Shown: positions 24,425-33,620, counted from the stretch's first letter. The stretch: 64,000 bases of DNA from Agromyces cerinus (GCF_016907835.1 NZ_JAFBCT010000001.1:2480001-2544000), one strand, 5' to 3'. A program made the numbers and translations. The notes: generated from the letters alone by a model not told the origin.

Positions 24425-27025
24425 CTATGCCTGCGGCGCCGTGCCTGCCGCCTGCCGACGACGGCGCAGCCCGACCACCGTGACGATCGCGCCGAGCGCG
24501 AGCAGCACACCGGCCGCCCACAGTGCAGCGGATGCCTCGGCGCCCGTGCTCGCGAGGTCGCCCTCGGCGCTGCCCGAGCCTGCCGAGCCTTCGCCGCCCG
24601 TGCCACCGCTGCCGCCGTCGGTCGGGGCAGCGCTCACCTGCACCGGCGCCCAGCCGATGAGCGTGCCGTCGGCGGCCTGCACGACGAGCCGGTGCTCGCC
24701 GGGTGCCGTTGCGGCCGGAACGACCGTCGTGAATTCGCCGCTCGCGTCCGCCGTGGCCGAGCCGAGCTGCGTGGGCTCCGAGTACAGCCATGCCCAGACC
24801 TTCGTGCCCGACTGCTCCTCGCCGAGGCCGACGGTGAACGGAACCCCGACGGTGACGTTCGCCGGAACGGTGACGTCGCCGCGGGTGGCATCGGTGAGCT
24901 CGGCCGGGTCGACCGGCTCCGGAGCGGTGCCGGGCTCCGGGTCGACGGGTGGTTCGACGCCCGCCTCGGTGACCCACTTGCGGCCGTCGTCCTTCTTCGT
25001 CACCGTGAACTCGTCGTATACGGCGCCGACCGGCAGGTCCGTCGTCGCCGCCGAGGTCTTCTCGGCGAGGTACGAGCGGTAGACGAGGGTGTCGCCCGAG
25101 ACGTCGATGACCTGGTAGGTCGTGACGCCTGCACCGCGCAGCACCTGCGTGGCGTTGTTGTTGGTCCAGACGTTCTTCTCGTCGGACTCGAGGTCGTAGT
25201 GCTTGGCGCCCGAGTTCGAGACGATGTAGACCGGCCCGTCGGTGATGCCCGGCGTCTCGGTGACGTCGTCGTTGTTGTAGCCGCGCGCGTAGGTGTGGTC
25301 GTGGCCCATCATGACGAGGTCGATGTCGTGCTTCTCGAAGATCGGCACCCAGTACTCGCGCAGCACGGGCTCATCGCGCCCGGCCGAGGTCGAGTAGACG
25401 GGCTGGTGGAAGGTGACGACGTTCCACTTCGACGGGCTCGACTCGAGCACGTAGTCGAGCCATGCCGCCTGGAACTCGGTCCAGAGCTGCGAGACCTTCG
25501 TCGACGGGCACTCGGCGCCGGCGCAGCCGGGCAGCGCGTCGGGCGTGAGGAAGGTCGTGTCGCGGGTCGCGTTCAGCGTGATGAACCGCATGTCCTCGTA
25601 GTCGGTGAAGTACACGGTCTCGGCCGCGAACTGCGTCCAGTGCGCGAAGTACGCGGCGTACTGCTTCGCGACATCCGTGTCACCGACGGCGAGGTCGGCG
25701 AGGTCGCCCGTGGTCGCGGTGGTGGGGTTGTTGTGCGGGTACTCGAAGTTCGCCTTCCACGACTTCAGCAGCTTGTCGCCCGAGTACTCGTGGTTGCCGG
25801 GAGCCGCCATGACGTTCGTCGTGGCCGCCGAGGTCTCCATGCCCTTGAACCAGTTGAGCCACTCGGTCTCGTTGCTGCCGGTGTTGATGAGGTCGCCGGC
25901 GTGCACCGAGCCGATCGAGTCGGGCGCGGTGGCCTCGGCCTGACGTACGACCGACGGCCACGTGGTGTCGAGGCCGATCTGGGCGTCGCCGTAGTAGACG
26001 AACTGGAAGTCGGTGTCGTTCGGGTCGGCGGTCGTGAACTCGTGCCAGTCGCTCCATGCCCCCTCGAGGCCGACTCGGTAGGTGTACGCGGTCGCCGGGG
26101 CCAGCGCGTCGACGGTCGCCGAGAAGTGCTGCTTCGGGTTGCCGTTGACCGTGCCGGCCTCGTAGGCGTCGACGGTGCGGACGTCACCGCCCGCCGCCTT
26201 CCGGATCTGCACCTGGCCGCTCGTGTGCGAGACGTCGCCCGCGAGCCACGAGAACGACTGCGAGGTCTCGGGCGTCTCGGTCGGCGTCATGATGACGCGC
26301 GTCGGCGGCACCGCGACCGGCGCACCGGGGTCGCCCGCCGGCAGCAGCCGGAGCGAGGTCACGTCGAGGTAGATGTCGGAGCTCGTCGCGCGGTCCTGGT
26401 AGAGCGCGATTGCGACGGTGTTGGTGCCGTCGACGAGCACGTCGCCGTCGACCGCGAAGTGGCCGGGCGCGGGGTCGGAGGAGCCGGACCCCGCATACTC
26501 GACGTTGGTCGTCTCGGTCACGCGGTCGGCGTCGAACCCGGCGACGCGTTCGCCGTTGATCCAGACCACGGCGCCATCGTCGTAGAGCAGGTCGCCGACG
26601 ATCGATCCGACCTCGTCGGAGACGCCGGCCGCGAGGTCGAAGGTCGTGCGGAAGAAGAAGGTGGGCACGTTCGGCGCGGCCGTGCCGTCGACGTACTGGT
26701 TCAGCAGCGTCTTCGGCGTCTGCGGGCCGACGGGGGCGAGCTTGCCGCCCTTGGCGCCGAAGCTGCCCTTCGCGGACTTCCAGGCGCTGTCGTCGAACCC
26801 GGTCGTGGTCCAGACCCGAAGGGGCGTTGCGCCGCGTGCGGGGTCGCTGCCGTCGTCGAGGTACTTCCAGGTCGTCGTGCCGGTCGAGATCACCGGGTCG
26901 GTGGGCACCTCGGTGGCGGCGAGCGCCGGGAGGGGCGCTGCGAGCACACCGGCGAGCATGGCGAGCAGCGCGGCCGACACTGCACCTCGCCTCCCCCAGC
27001 GCGTCGCGTTCTTCATCGTGGTCAT
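24425..27025 (-). CDS. exported calcineurin-like phosphoesterase with LAxTG cell-wall anchor
   Basis: This 866-residue protein has a signal peptide (RWGRRGAVSAALLAMLAGVLAAPLPALA, about 10-37), a beta-rich N-terminal region (to about 230), a purple-acid-phosphatase-type fibronectin-like domain (about 240-335) and a metallophosphoesterase domain. Metal motifs are GD (346-347), GD (377-378), GNHE (410-413), H540 and GHDH (574-577). An Ig-like region, a Gly/Ser linker and LASTG with a hydrophobic helix and RRRR close the chain, as in sortase substrates. It probably hydrolyses phosphate esters at the cell surface. GAAGGA precedes the ATG at 27025. Confidence 0.87.
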   Translation of the reverse strand: MTTMKNATRWGRRGAVSAALLAMLAGVLAAPLPALAATEVPTDPVISTGTTTWKYLDDGSDPARGATPLRVWTTTGFDDSAWKSAKGSFGAKGGKLAPVGPQTPKTLLNQYVDGTAAPNVPTFFFRTTFDLAAGVSDEVGSIVGDLLYDDGAVVWINGERVAGFDADRVTETTNVEYAGSGSSDPAPGHFAVDGDVLVDGTNTVAIALYQDRATSSDIYLDVTSLRLLPAGDPGAPVAVPPTRVIMTPTETPETSQSFSWLAGDVSHTSGQVQIRKAAGGDVRTVDAYEAGTVNGNPKQHFSATVDALAPATAYTYRVGLEGAWSDWHEFTTADPNDTDFQFVYYGDAQIGLDTTWPSVVRQAEATAPDSIGSVHAGDLINTGSNETEWLNWFKGMETSAATTNVMAAPGNHEYSGDKLLKSWKANFEYPHNNPTTATTGDLADLAVGDTDVAKQYAAYFAHWTQFAAETVYFTDYEDMRFITLNATRDTTFLTPDALPGCAGAECPSTKVSQLWTEFQAAWLDYVLESSPSKWNVVTFHQPVYSTSAGRDEPVLREYWVPIFEKHDIDLVMMGHDHTYARGYNNDDVTETPGITDGPVYIVSNSGAKHYDLESDEKNVWTNNNATQVLRGAGVTTYQVIDVSGDTLVYRSYLAEKTSAATTDLPVGAVYDEFTVTKKDDGRKWVTEAGVEPPVDPEPGTAPEPVDPAELTDATRGDVTVPANVTVGVPFTVGLGEEQSGTKVWAWLYSEPTQLGSATADASGEFTTVVPAATAPGEHRLVVQAADGTLIGWAPVQVSAAPTDGGSGGTGGEGSAGSGSAEGDLASTGAEASAALWAAGVLLALGAIVTVVGLRRRRQAAGTAPQA

Positions 27026-27205
27026 GTGAGTCCTTCGTTGCAGGGTGGGGGCGGGCATGCTCGCGCGCGGCCCTCGCTCGCCGGTCCGGCGGTCGAGGGT
27101 CGCGCGTTGGATCCCTCCGTCATGCAATCGGGCGCGGATGTCGCAGAGCTGGCCCCGAGGCGACCACGAGGTGAACCTGCGAGTGCTGCCGGGCGTGTCG
27201 GGCCG

Positions 27206-27211
27206 TATTCT
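27206..27211 (+). promoter_or_regulatory. -10 box for leaderless start at 27218
   Basis: TATTCT ends six bases before the GTG at 27218. It is among the closest matches to TANNNT with leaderless spacing in the window. The rest of the 27026-27217 gap shows nothing I can name. Confidence 0.5.
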
Positions 27212-27217
27212 GAACCG

Positions 27218-27505
27218 GTGGAGCTCACGTTCGATGGCGAGATCTGGTACTGGCGGGGTCCGGCGCCGTGGCATTTCGTCACGGTGCCCGATGAGGAGAG
27301 CGCCGCCATCGAGACGGTCGCGGCACTCGTCACCTACGGCTGGGGCATGGTCCCGGTCACGGTGCGCATCGGCGGCAGCGAGTGGCAGAGCTCGCTCTGG
27401 CCGAAGGACGGCGGGTACATCGTGCCGATCAAGGCGTGGGTGCGTTCGGCCGAGCAGCTCGAGGTCGGCGACGCGATCGAGGTGCGGCTGACGCTGGGCG
27501 CCTGA
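27218..27505 (+). CDS. DUF1905 family protein
   Basis: This 95-residue protein matches the DUF1905 family: it opens with FDGEIWYWRGPAPWHFVTVPDEESAAI and contains VPVTVRIGGSEWQSSLWPKDGGYIVPIKAWVR. The family forms a small beta barrel of unknown role, sometimes fused to bacteriocin-protection (YdeI/OmpD-type) domains. The start is a GTG with a -10 box six bases upstream. It is convergent with an alpha/beta hydrolase gene, with only four bases between stops. Confidence 0.85.
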   Translation: MELTFDGEIWYWRGPAPWHFVTVPDEESAAIETVAALVTYGWGMVPVTVRIGGSEWQSSLWPKDGGYIVPIKAWVRSAEQLEVGDAIEVRLTLGA

Positions 27506-27509
27506 AGTC

Positions 27510-28421
27510 TCAGCGGGCGGCCGCGACCTGGTCGGATGCCGCGGAGCCTTCGGATGCCGCGGATGCCGCGGAGCCTTCGGAGCGCAGGAAGCCGTCGACC
27601 GCCGCCGTGAAGGCCGCCGCGTCGTCGAGCCACGGGAAATGGGCCGCGCCGGCCTGCACCGTCAGTTCGGCCCCGGGCAGCATCGCGACCATCTCGGCGA
27701 CCATCGCGGGCGGGGAGTTGAGGTCGGTCTCACCTGCGACGAGCAGCACCGGAGCCGCGAGTCCGGCGAGCGCCGCACGTGTCGACTCGGGATCGAACGC
27801 ACCATCGGCGGCGAAGACGGCCGCCGCATCGTCGTTGCGATGACGTTCGTCGTCGGCCCGATGCGCCTGAGCCGCGGCATCCCACCGCCCGTAGATGAAG
27901 GGGTCGATCGCCTGCCAGTCGTCGCCCTCGCCCGCCACGATGTCCTGCAGCGCGGCGTACGCCGCAGCGAACCACGGCTCACCCGACCTGAGCCGCGCGA
28001 CCGTCAGGCGCATCTCGGGCGTCACCGTCAGGCCGAGCGCCGCAGCACTCGGGGTGACGAGCACGAGCCGGTCGATGCGCTGCGGATACCTGGCCGCGTA
28101 CATGACGGCGATGTTCGTGCCGGCCGAGTGGGCGAGCACGTCGATCCGGTCGAGGTCGAGGTGCTCGCGCAGCGCCTCGAGATCGTCGACGAGCCGGTCG
28201 CATCGGTACGACGAGAGGTCGGATGGAACGCCTGATGCTCCCGTGCCTCGGGGATCGAACATGACCAGCCCGCGGTGCGCGGAGAGGCCGCCGAGGTCGC
28301 CCAGATAGCGGGAGTCGTGCATCGGGCCGCCGGGCACGCAGACGAGCGGCCGCGCTGCCGCCCCGTCGGGGTGCTCGTGGTAGGCGAGTTCGGTTCCGTC
28401 GAACGCTGCGAAGGTGGGCAT
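27510..28421 (-). CDS. alpha/beta hydrolase, proline iminopeptidase-like
   Basis: This 303-residue protein has CVPGGPMHDSRYLGDL (oxyanion-hole region typical of proline iminopeptidase-like enzymes), FDPRGTGAS, nucleophile Ser99 in LAHSAGT, and a C-terminal AAHFPW for the His. It may be an aminopeptidase or an esterase. The last 20 residues are a low-complexity Ser/Glu/Ala tail encoded by repeated GGATGCCGCGG-type units (27532-27578). GAGTAT at 28429-28434 (complement) ends seven bases before the ATG. Confidence 0.82.
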   Translation of the reverse strand: MPTFAAFDGTELAYHEHPDGAAARPLVCVPGGPMHDSRYLGDLGGLSAHRGLVMFDPRGTGASGVPSDLSSYRCDRLVDDLEALREHLDLDRIDVLAHSAGTNIAVMYAARYPQRIDRLVLVTPSAAALGLTVTPEMRLTVARLRSGEPWFAAAYAALQDIVAGEGDDWQAIDPFIYGRWDAAAQAHRADDERHRNDDAAAVFAADGAFDPESTRAALAGLAAPVLLVAGETDLNSPPAMVAEMVAMLPGAELTVQAGAAHFPWLDDAAAFTAAVDGFLRSEGSAASAASEGSAASDQVAAAR

Positions 28422-28496
28422 CCGACTGATACTCGCAGCTCCCGCCGACAGCCGTGGGAGTTCTCCACAAGCCGGCCGCGCACGGCGGCCTGCCGC

Positions 28497-28874
28497 CTAC
28501 CGCGCGGGGTCGCCGTCGGCGTCGCGCTTCAGCCGTTCGAGCTCGGCACGGCGCTGGTAGTACTCGATCTCGCGATCGAGGTCGGCGAGCTGCTGCTCGG
28601 TCGTGCTGGGCTGAGGTGTCTGCGGCAGCTGCGCGCGCAACCCCTGCGTGCCGCGTTGCGCCAGGAGCGAGCCGATGCCCTCGGTGGCTGAGGTTCCGCC
28701 GTATTCGCGGCCGAGCATGAACCACAGCAGGGTGCCGATGAGCGGCAGCAGGATGACGAGGAGGATCCACCCGAACTTCGGCAGATGCCGCACCTGCCAG
28801 TCGTCGCGCATGATGATGTCGATCAGCGCGATCACCATGGCGGCGACCATGATCACGGGGAAGACGGCGAGCAT
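28497..28874 (-). CDS. PLD-nuclease N-terminal (PLDc_N) membrane protein
   Basis: This 125-residue protein has two membrane helices (about 3-21 and 36-54) separated by MRDDWQVRHLPKFGW, the pattern of the PLDc_N domain that precedes cardiolipin-synthase-type enzymes. No phospholipase domain follows. The C-terminal half is a predicted coiled coil (QLADLDREIEYYQRRAELERLKRDA). Its function is unknown. TAGGCT (28882-28887, complement) ends seven bases before the ATG, so the transcript is probably leaderless. Confidence 0.8.
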   Translation of the reverse strand: MLAVFPVIMVAAMVIALIDIIMRDDWQVRHLPKFGWILLVILLPLIGTLLWFMLGREYGGTSATEGIGSLLAQRGTQGLRAQLPQTPQPSTTEQQLADLDREIEYYQRRAELERLKRDADGDPAR

Positions 28875-29065
28875 GGCCGACAGCCTAGGGGCGGTACCGC
28901 CTCGAACGCGAGGCCCGCGCCCGAACCGACGACGCCTGCGCCGCGTATCGTCGTATCTGAGAGAACGCCAAGAGTCCTCACTTTCGGCGTCATGATCGCA
29001 TCGCGACGTCATCTCTCCAGTGAGGCGGTACCCGTCGTCTCGACCTTCGATCCCCCCGGAGACCT

Positions 29066-30973
29066 GTGAACACCCGAGCTTCTGCGCGCCAACGCGCCCA
29101 CTCCCCACTGCGCACCGCCATCGCCGCGGTCGCCGCGACCGGTCTGGCCCTGATCGGCGCGGTCGCCCTGGGAGCCGGCGCCGCAACGGCCGCCCCGGCC
29201 GCAGCCGCAGTCGCCCCGGCGACGTTCTGCCCGCCGCCCGGCGAGATGCCGGGCATCGGCAACGTGCCCGCGTACACCGACTCGAACGTCGCCGTCTTCG
29301 CCGGCGGCGATTACCTCGCAACCGGCAGCTCGGCCGAATCCGAGGGCCTGCTGCTCGTGCAGGGCGACGCCGTGTTCGACAAGACCAACGGCGGCGTGTT
29401 CAACGTCGGCAGCGTCGGCGTCGGTTCGGGCATCGTGCCTCCGGGCGGTTCGACGATGCTCGCGGTCGGCGGCGACCTCACCGTGGCGCCCACGACGAGC
29501 GTGCACGTCGGGGCGAACGTCGACGGCGGCGGCGCGGTCGCCGCGGGCGGAGCGGCCACGGGCGCCTTCGACCTGTACGGCGCCACCCTCACCGTCGACC
29601 TCGGCCGGGCCGCCGCGATGACACCGAACGAGGAATTCCAGTCGGTCGTCGACGACACCTCGACGACCCTCGGCGCGCTCCCGGCGACCGGCACGACGTC
29701 GATCGCCTTCGGGCGCGTGACCTTCACGGGCTCTCCCGGCGACGCGATGCAGGTGTTCGACGTCGACGGCGCCGACCTCGCCTCGACGTTCGAGGTGTTC
29801 TTCGAGGCCATCCCCGCCGATGTGCCGATCCTGATCAACGTGACGGGCGGCGACGTGTCGTTCGCCCCGAATTACTTCTCGCTGAACGGCGAGCGCGTCG
29901 ACGCCTTCTCGAGCCCGAACTTCGGCAACGCGGTATCACGCATCCTCTGGAACGTCACCGATGCCACGTCGCTGCTCCTCGGCGGCTCGAGCCAGTTCAT
30001 GGGCTCGGTGCTCGCTCCCACTGCGACGACCGAGGTCACGGCGAGCACCAACGGCAGGATGCACGTCGGCGGGAACCTGACGTATTCGGGCGTCGGCAAC
30101 GAGCACCACAACTACCCCTGGTCCGGCGGCGGCTCCCTCGGCTGCGGCGGCGGCTTCAGCGCAGCCAAGGTCGTGACCGGCGGCGGCGCCTCCCTCGTGC
30201 CGGGCGAGACGGTCTTCACCCTCGCCTACGACTACGAGCTCGACGGGCAGGCGGTCACCGGCACCCTGTCGCTGCGCGCCGACGGCACCATCGCGAACGG
30301 TCCGCAGGGCCTGCCCGACGGAACCGTGGTGCACCTCCGCGAGGTCGACCTGCAGGCCGTCCCCGGCGTGGAGTGGGGCACCCCGACGATCAGCCCCGAT
30401 GTCGTCACCATCGCCTCGGGCAAGGTCGTGCACGTGACGGTCACCAACACGGCGAACACGAACGCACCGAGCGCCGTCGGCGGCTTCTCGGTCGCGAAGG
30501 CGCTCGGCGGTGAGGCATCCGCCCTCGTTCCGGGCGACACCGAGTACACCGTGCAGTACCGGTACCTGCTCGACGGGGAGAGCGTCACCGGCGCCCTGAC
30601 CGTGCGCGCCGACGGCGTCGTGGTCGACGGCCCGCAGGGCCTGCCCATCGGCACGGTCGTCGAGTTCACCGAGATCGACCTGCCCGAGATCGACGGCGTC
30701 GAGTGGGGCGCACCGGTGTTCAGCCCCGAGACGGTGACGATCGCCGACGGCGCCTCGACCCTCGTGACGGTCACCAACACGGCGACGGATGCCCCGGTCG
30801 TGCCGACCCCGATCGACCCGACTCCCCAGACTCCGGGCGACGACGGCACTCCGGGCGACACGTCGGGTCTCGCGAGCACCGGCGTGCAGGCCGTGCTGCC
30901 GGCGCTCCTCGCGGCGCTCCTCGTCGCAGCGGGCATCACGGCACTGGTCGTGCGCCGCCGCCGCGCCGCCTGA
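29066..30973 (+). CDS. choice-of-anchor-A surface protein with two DUF5979-like repeats and LAxTG anchor
   Basis: This 635-residue protein has a signal peptide (to about 45), a choice-of-anchor-A domain (about 55-350), two tandem repeats of about 95 residues (from FSAAKVVTGGGA and FSVAKALGGEA, each with QGLP and ending VTVTNTA), a Pro/Thr linker, and LASTG followed by a hydrophobic helix and RRRR. The repeats match DUF5979, an Ig-like stalk domain. It is probably a sortase-anchored adhesin or structural protein. The GTG start has GGAG upstream. A palindrome, GGCGGTACCGCC (28890-28901), lies in its upstream gap. Confidence 0.85.
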   Translation: MNTRASARQRAHSPLRTAIAAVAATGLALIGAVALGAGAATAAPAAAAVAPATFCPPPGEMPGIGNVPAYTDSNVAVFAGGDYLATGSSAESEGLLLVQGDAVFDKTNGGVFNVGSVGVGSGIVPPGGSTMLAVGGDLTVAPTTSVHVGANVDGGGAVAAGGAATGAFDLYGATLTVDLGRAAAMTPNEEFQSVVDDTSTTLGALPATGTTSIAFGRVTFTGSPGDAMQVFDVDGADLASTFEVFFEAIPADVPILINVTGGDVSFAPNYFSLNGERVDAFSSPNFGNAVSRILWNVTDATSLLLGGSSQFMGSVLAPTATTEVTASTNGRMHVGGNLTYSGVGNEHHNYPWSGGGSLGCGGGFSAAKVVTGGGASLVPGETVFTLAYDYELDGQAVTGTLSLRADGTIANGPQGLPDGTVVHLREVDLQAVPGVEWGTPTISPDVVTIASGKVVHVTVTNTANTNAPSAVGGFSVAKALGGEASALVPGDTEYTVQYRYLLDGESVTGALTVRADGVVVDGPQGLPIGTVVEFTEIDLPEIDGVEWGAPVFSPETVTIADGASTLVTVTNTATDAPVVPTPIDPTPQTPGDDGTPGDTSGLASTGVQAVLPALLAALLVAAGITALVVRRRRAA

Positions 30974-30991
30974 CGCGGCGCCCGACACCGA

Positions 30992-31029
30992 GCGGATGCC
31001 TCGGGGCTCGCCTGCCCCGAGGCATCCGC
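30992..31029. terminator. hairpin terminator, GCGGATGCCTCGGGG family
   Basis: A 15-bp perfect inverted repeat (30992-31006 with 31015-31029) with an 8-base loop, between the convergent surface-protein and flavin oxidoreductase genes. Confidence 0.65.
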
Positions 31030-31057
31030 CCCCGTCGTCGAACCCGGGCGGACGGCG

Positions 31058-31933
31058 TCAGCGCGCGACGATGCCCGCGACCTCGCCGACGCCGCGCATG
31101 AACCCCTCGAGGTCGGGCTCGTCGGAGGTCGGCTGCAGCACGACCGCGTCGACACCGGCGGCGAAGTAGCGCTCGGCGACCTCGGCGACGGCCGAGGCGT
31201 CGCCGACTGCCGCCGAACGCTGGTCTTCGGGCATGTTCCACTGCGTGAGCTCGTGCGCGACGCGTGCCTCGGCAGCATCGCCGCCGAAGGCCGCCATGAG
31301 GTAGACGACCGCCTCGCTGCGCCCGTCGCGGCCCGCGGCGGTGCGCCCGGCGGCGATCGCGGCAACCGCCTCGGCCGCCCGCTCGACCGTGGTGCCGCCC
31401 GTGAGCACGGTGCCGTCGGCGACCTCGCCGGTCAGGTGCAGGGTCTTCGGGCCCTCGCCCGCGGCGTACACGGGCGGCGCCGCTGCCGGCGGCCAGTCGA
31501 GCTTCACGCGGTCGAGCTTCACGTAGCGGCCGTCGACCGTGACCTCGTCGCCGGCGAGCAGTCGCCGAAGCGCCGGCACGTACTCGCGCATGAGCGTGAG
31601 CGGTGACGCGACCCGGCTGCCGGTCTGCCCCATCCAGCGCTGCACGCCGTGCCCGACCCCCGGCAGCAACCGGCCCGGGAACATGCGCTCGATGGTCGCG
31701 ATCTCCATGGCGGTCACGGCGACGTTGCGCAGCGGCATCGGTGCGACGCCGATGCCGACCCGCAGCCGCTCGGTCCACGCGAGCGCGGCGGCCGCGGTGG
31801 CGAACGCCGACTGCTGGAAGCAGTCCTCCCAGAGCCACAGCTCGGGCACTCCCCCGGCGTCGGCCGCCTCGACGGCGGCGCGCAGCCGCTCGGGTGGGAA
31901 TGCGGGTTGGAAGATCGCTCCGATGCGTCGCAT
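31058..31933 (-). CDS. LLM-class (luciferase-like) flavin-dependent oxidoreductase
   Basis: This 291-residue protein matches the bacterial luciferase-like family: GAIFQPAFPPERLR at the start, VPELWLWEDCF, RLRVGIGVAPMPLRN, GVGHGVQRWMGQ and PVYAAGEGPKTL. In actinobacteria such enzymes often use F420 rather than FMN; the sequence alone does not decide. The substrate is unknown. The ATG at 31933 is chosen because CAGAGT (31940-31945, complement) ends six bases before it. Confidence 0.88.
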   Translation of the reverse strand: MRRIGAIFQPAFPPERLRAAVEAADAGGVPELWLWEDCFQQSAFATAAAALAWTERLRVGIGVAPMPLRNVAVTAMEIATIERMFPGRLLPGVGHGVQRWMGQTGSRVASPLTLMREYVPALRRLLAGDEVTVDGRYVKLDRVKLDWPPAAAPPVYAAGEGPKTLHLTGEVADGTVLTGGTTVERAAEAVAAIAAGRTAAGRDGRSEAVVYLMAAFGGDAAEARVAHELTQWNMPEDQRSAAVGDASAVAEVAERYFAAGVDAVVLQPTSDEPDLEGFMRGVGEVAGIVAR

Positions 31934-31999
31934 GCATCCACTCTGACAGCACCTGCAGACCTTGCGGCCGGGCAACCAGGTTCGGGCATGATGGGTCGC

Positions 32000-32356
32000 A
32001 TGAGCGAATCCGCACCGGCCGTCGGCCAGGCCTCGACCACCAACTTCCGACTCCTCGGGCTGATCGCCTTCATCATCGGTGCCGCCGCCGTGCTGATGAC
32101 GCGGTTGCTCAGCCTGGTCGCGCCGTTGATGATCAGCGCCGGAATGCCGTCGTACTCGCTCATCGCCGGCATGGGCATCTTCGCCAATGCGCTCTCACTC
32201 ATCCTCGGCATCGCGGCACTCACGCTCGGGCTGGTCGTGCTCCTGCGCCGCGGCACTCCGAAAGGGTTCGCGGCCGCGGGCGCCGCCCTCGGCGGCGCCG
32301 AGGTCCTGAACGCACTCATCGGGTTCGGTCAGACCGCGTTCTACTCGTTCTACTGA
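32000..32356 (+). CDS. small integral membrane protein
   Basis: This 118-residue protein has about three hydrophobic segments (near 19-45, 52-82 and 88-115), the middle one rich in Gly/Ala/Leu and followed by RRGTPKG. It resembles generic actinobacterial DUF4190/DUF4064-type membrane proteins, but I cannot name a family. Three in-frame ATG codons exist (31988, 31991, 32000). The last is preferred because CATGAT ends seven bases before it. Confidence 0.6.
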   Translation: MSESAPAVGQASTTNFRLLGLIAFIIGAAAVLMTRLLSLVAPLMISAGMPSYSLIAGMGIFANALSLILGIAALTLGLVVLLRRGTPKGFAAAGAALGGAEVLNALIGFGQTAFYSFY

Positions 32357-32428
32357 ACCGACCCCGACCTTCGACCCACGTCGAAACACTGGCGAGCGGA
32401 TGCCTCGGCACCCGAGTCTGTTCGAGGG

Positions 32429-32447
32429 GGATGCCGCGGTGGCATCC
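32429..32447 (+). promoter_or_regulatory. hairpin just upstream of the DUF4287 gene
   Basis: GGATGCC (32429-32435) pairs with GGCATCC (32441-32447) around GCGGT. It ends 15 bases before the ATG at 32463, next to the GAAGGGA that serves as ribosome binding site. It could be a terminator for the preceding gene or a translational element. Confidence 0.3.
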
Positions 32448-32462
32448 GCGAAGGGACCGAAG

Positions 32463-32753
32463 ATGTCATTCCAGGCCTACCTCGACAACATCGAGAAGAA
32501 GACCGGGCTCACGCCGCGGCAGTTCGTCGATCTCGCGACCGAGAAGGGCTACGGCGCGGGCACGAAGTCGGCGCCCATCGTGGCCTGGCTGAAAGAGGAC
32601 TACGGCCTCGGGCAGGGCCACGCGATGGCCCTCGTGCACGTCATCACCAAGGGCCCGAAGATCAGCACCAAGCACGTCGGCACCGACGGCGCGCACAGCG
32701 ACGCCACCGACACGCTCTGGCTCGACGGCGCGGCGACGAACCCCAACGGGTGA
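32463..32753 (+). CDS. DUF4287 domain-containing protein
   Basis: This 96-residue protein matches DUF4287: MSFQAYLDNIEKKTGLTPRQFVDLATEKGY followed by KSAPIVAWLKEDYGLGQGHAMALVHVI. The family is common in actinobacteria, often beside DUF5655, and has no known activity. The ATG has GAAGGGA upstream. Confidence 0.88.
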   Translation: MSFQAYLDNIEKKTGLTPRQFVDLATEKGYGAGTKSAPIVAWLKEDYGLGQGHAMALVHVITKGPKISTKHVGTDGAHSDATDTLWLDGAATNPNG

Positions 32754-32817
32754 CCTTTCGCCGGTTGCGCGTTGCAAGAGCGGTGTGAGGTGGGTCATGA
32801 GTTCCCTCGGAGACGGG

Positions 32818-32847
32818 AAGGGGCCAGCCGGATTCGGCTGGCCCCTT
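32818..32847. terminator. strong bidirectional hairpin terminator
   Basis: AAGGGGCCAGCC (32818-32829) pairs perfectly with GGCTGGCCCCTT (32836-32847) around a 6-base loop. The A and T ends give both strands a short tract. It separates the DUF4287 gene from the less GC-rich hydrolase gene and may mark the edge of that segment. Confidence 0.75.
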
Positions 32848-32864
32848 CAGGTTGTGCGTGCAGT

Positions 32865-33596
32865 TCAGTTGTTTCGAGAAGCCTCTGACTGAATGGCCTT
32901 GGCGAGGTCGCGGGGAATGCTCCACATAGGCCAATGGCCCGTCGGGAGGTCAACGACGTCGAGGTGTTCAAGCTTCGCGACTTCGGTGAACATGGGATGA
33001 CCGGCTTGGGCCAGCTCGAGCACCTGCGCACTGGAGATCGAGCAACACACCAAGGACGTCCGGATCTTGCGGCGGGCGTCGTTGGTGAGCTCGATGGGCT
33101 GACGAAGCACGGGGCCGGGCTCGGGGACGGCTCGGGCCCGAAACTGCTCGAGGACCTCTGCGCTCAGGCCTTCCAGGCTCGCCTGCTGTGCAAGGACGTC
33201 GAAGGGCGGCAGCGGAAGCTCCTCCAACTCCTCCGGGAGGTCTGGGGCGAAGACACTTCCGGTCACTGCAGGGCCGGAGTCGACCCACACCACCCGGTGG
33301 ACGAGCTCAGGGTATCGGTCCATAACGAGGCTGACGGGAGCGTTCGCCCCACTGTGGGCGACGAGAATTGCTGGCTCATTGCCGTGCTGAGCAATGACGC
33401 CCAGGATTGCGTCAGCCTGGGCGTCGAGGGTTTTCGTCGCACGCTCAGGATCGTGCGCGTCGAGACCGGGCAGTGTCATCGCGATGGCACGAGGGTGGTC
33501 GGTTTTCAAGTGTTCGAGAACGTCATCCCAGGCCCAAGCGCCCAGCCAGTGGCCGGCGATGAGAATGATGGTCGGGCTGCTCAGAGTGGTTGGCAT
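32865..33596 (-). CDS. alpha/beta hydrolase in a less GC-rich segment
   Basis: This 243-residue hydrolase of the hydroxynitrile-lyase/esterase-like group has IILIAGHWLGAWAWDDV (oxyanion region), nucleophile Ser82 in VAHSGANAP and a C-terminal LPTGHWPMWS with the catalytic His. Its substrate is unknown. Base composition is lower than next door: 36 of 60 bases at 33481-33540 are G or C, against 45 of 60 at 34741-34800. GAGATT (33603-33608, complement) ends six bases before the ATG. It is divergent from a WYL regulator, which probably controls it. Confidence 0.83.
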   Translation of the reverse strand: MPTTLSSPTIILIAGHWLGAWAWDDVLEHLKTDHPRAIAMTLPGLDAHDPERATKTLDAQADAILGVIAQHGNEPAILVAHSGANAPVSLVMDRYPELVHRVVWVDSGPAVTGSVFAPDLPEELEELPLPPFDVLAQQASLEGLSAEVLEQFRARAVPEPGPVLRQPIELTNDARRKIRTSLVCCSISSAQVLELAQAGHPMFTEVAKLEHLDVVDLPTGHWPMWSIPRDLAKAIQSEASRNN

Positions 33597-33607
33597 GTCA
33601 CAAATCT

Positions 33608-33620
33608 CGCAGGCCCTGCG
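33608..33620. promoter_or_regulatory. palindrome between hydrolase and WYL regulator
   Basis: CGCAGG-C-CCTGCG is a perfect 13-base inverted repeat. It abuts the -10 box (33603-33608) of the minus-strand hydrolase gene and lies about 15-25 bases upstream of the candidate -10 for the regulator transcript. It is the likely operator of this pair. Confidence 0.5.
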
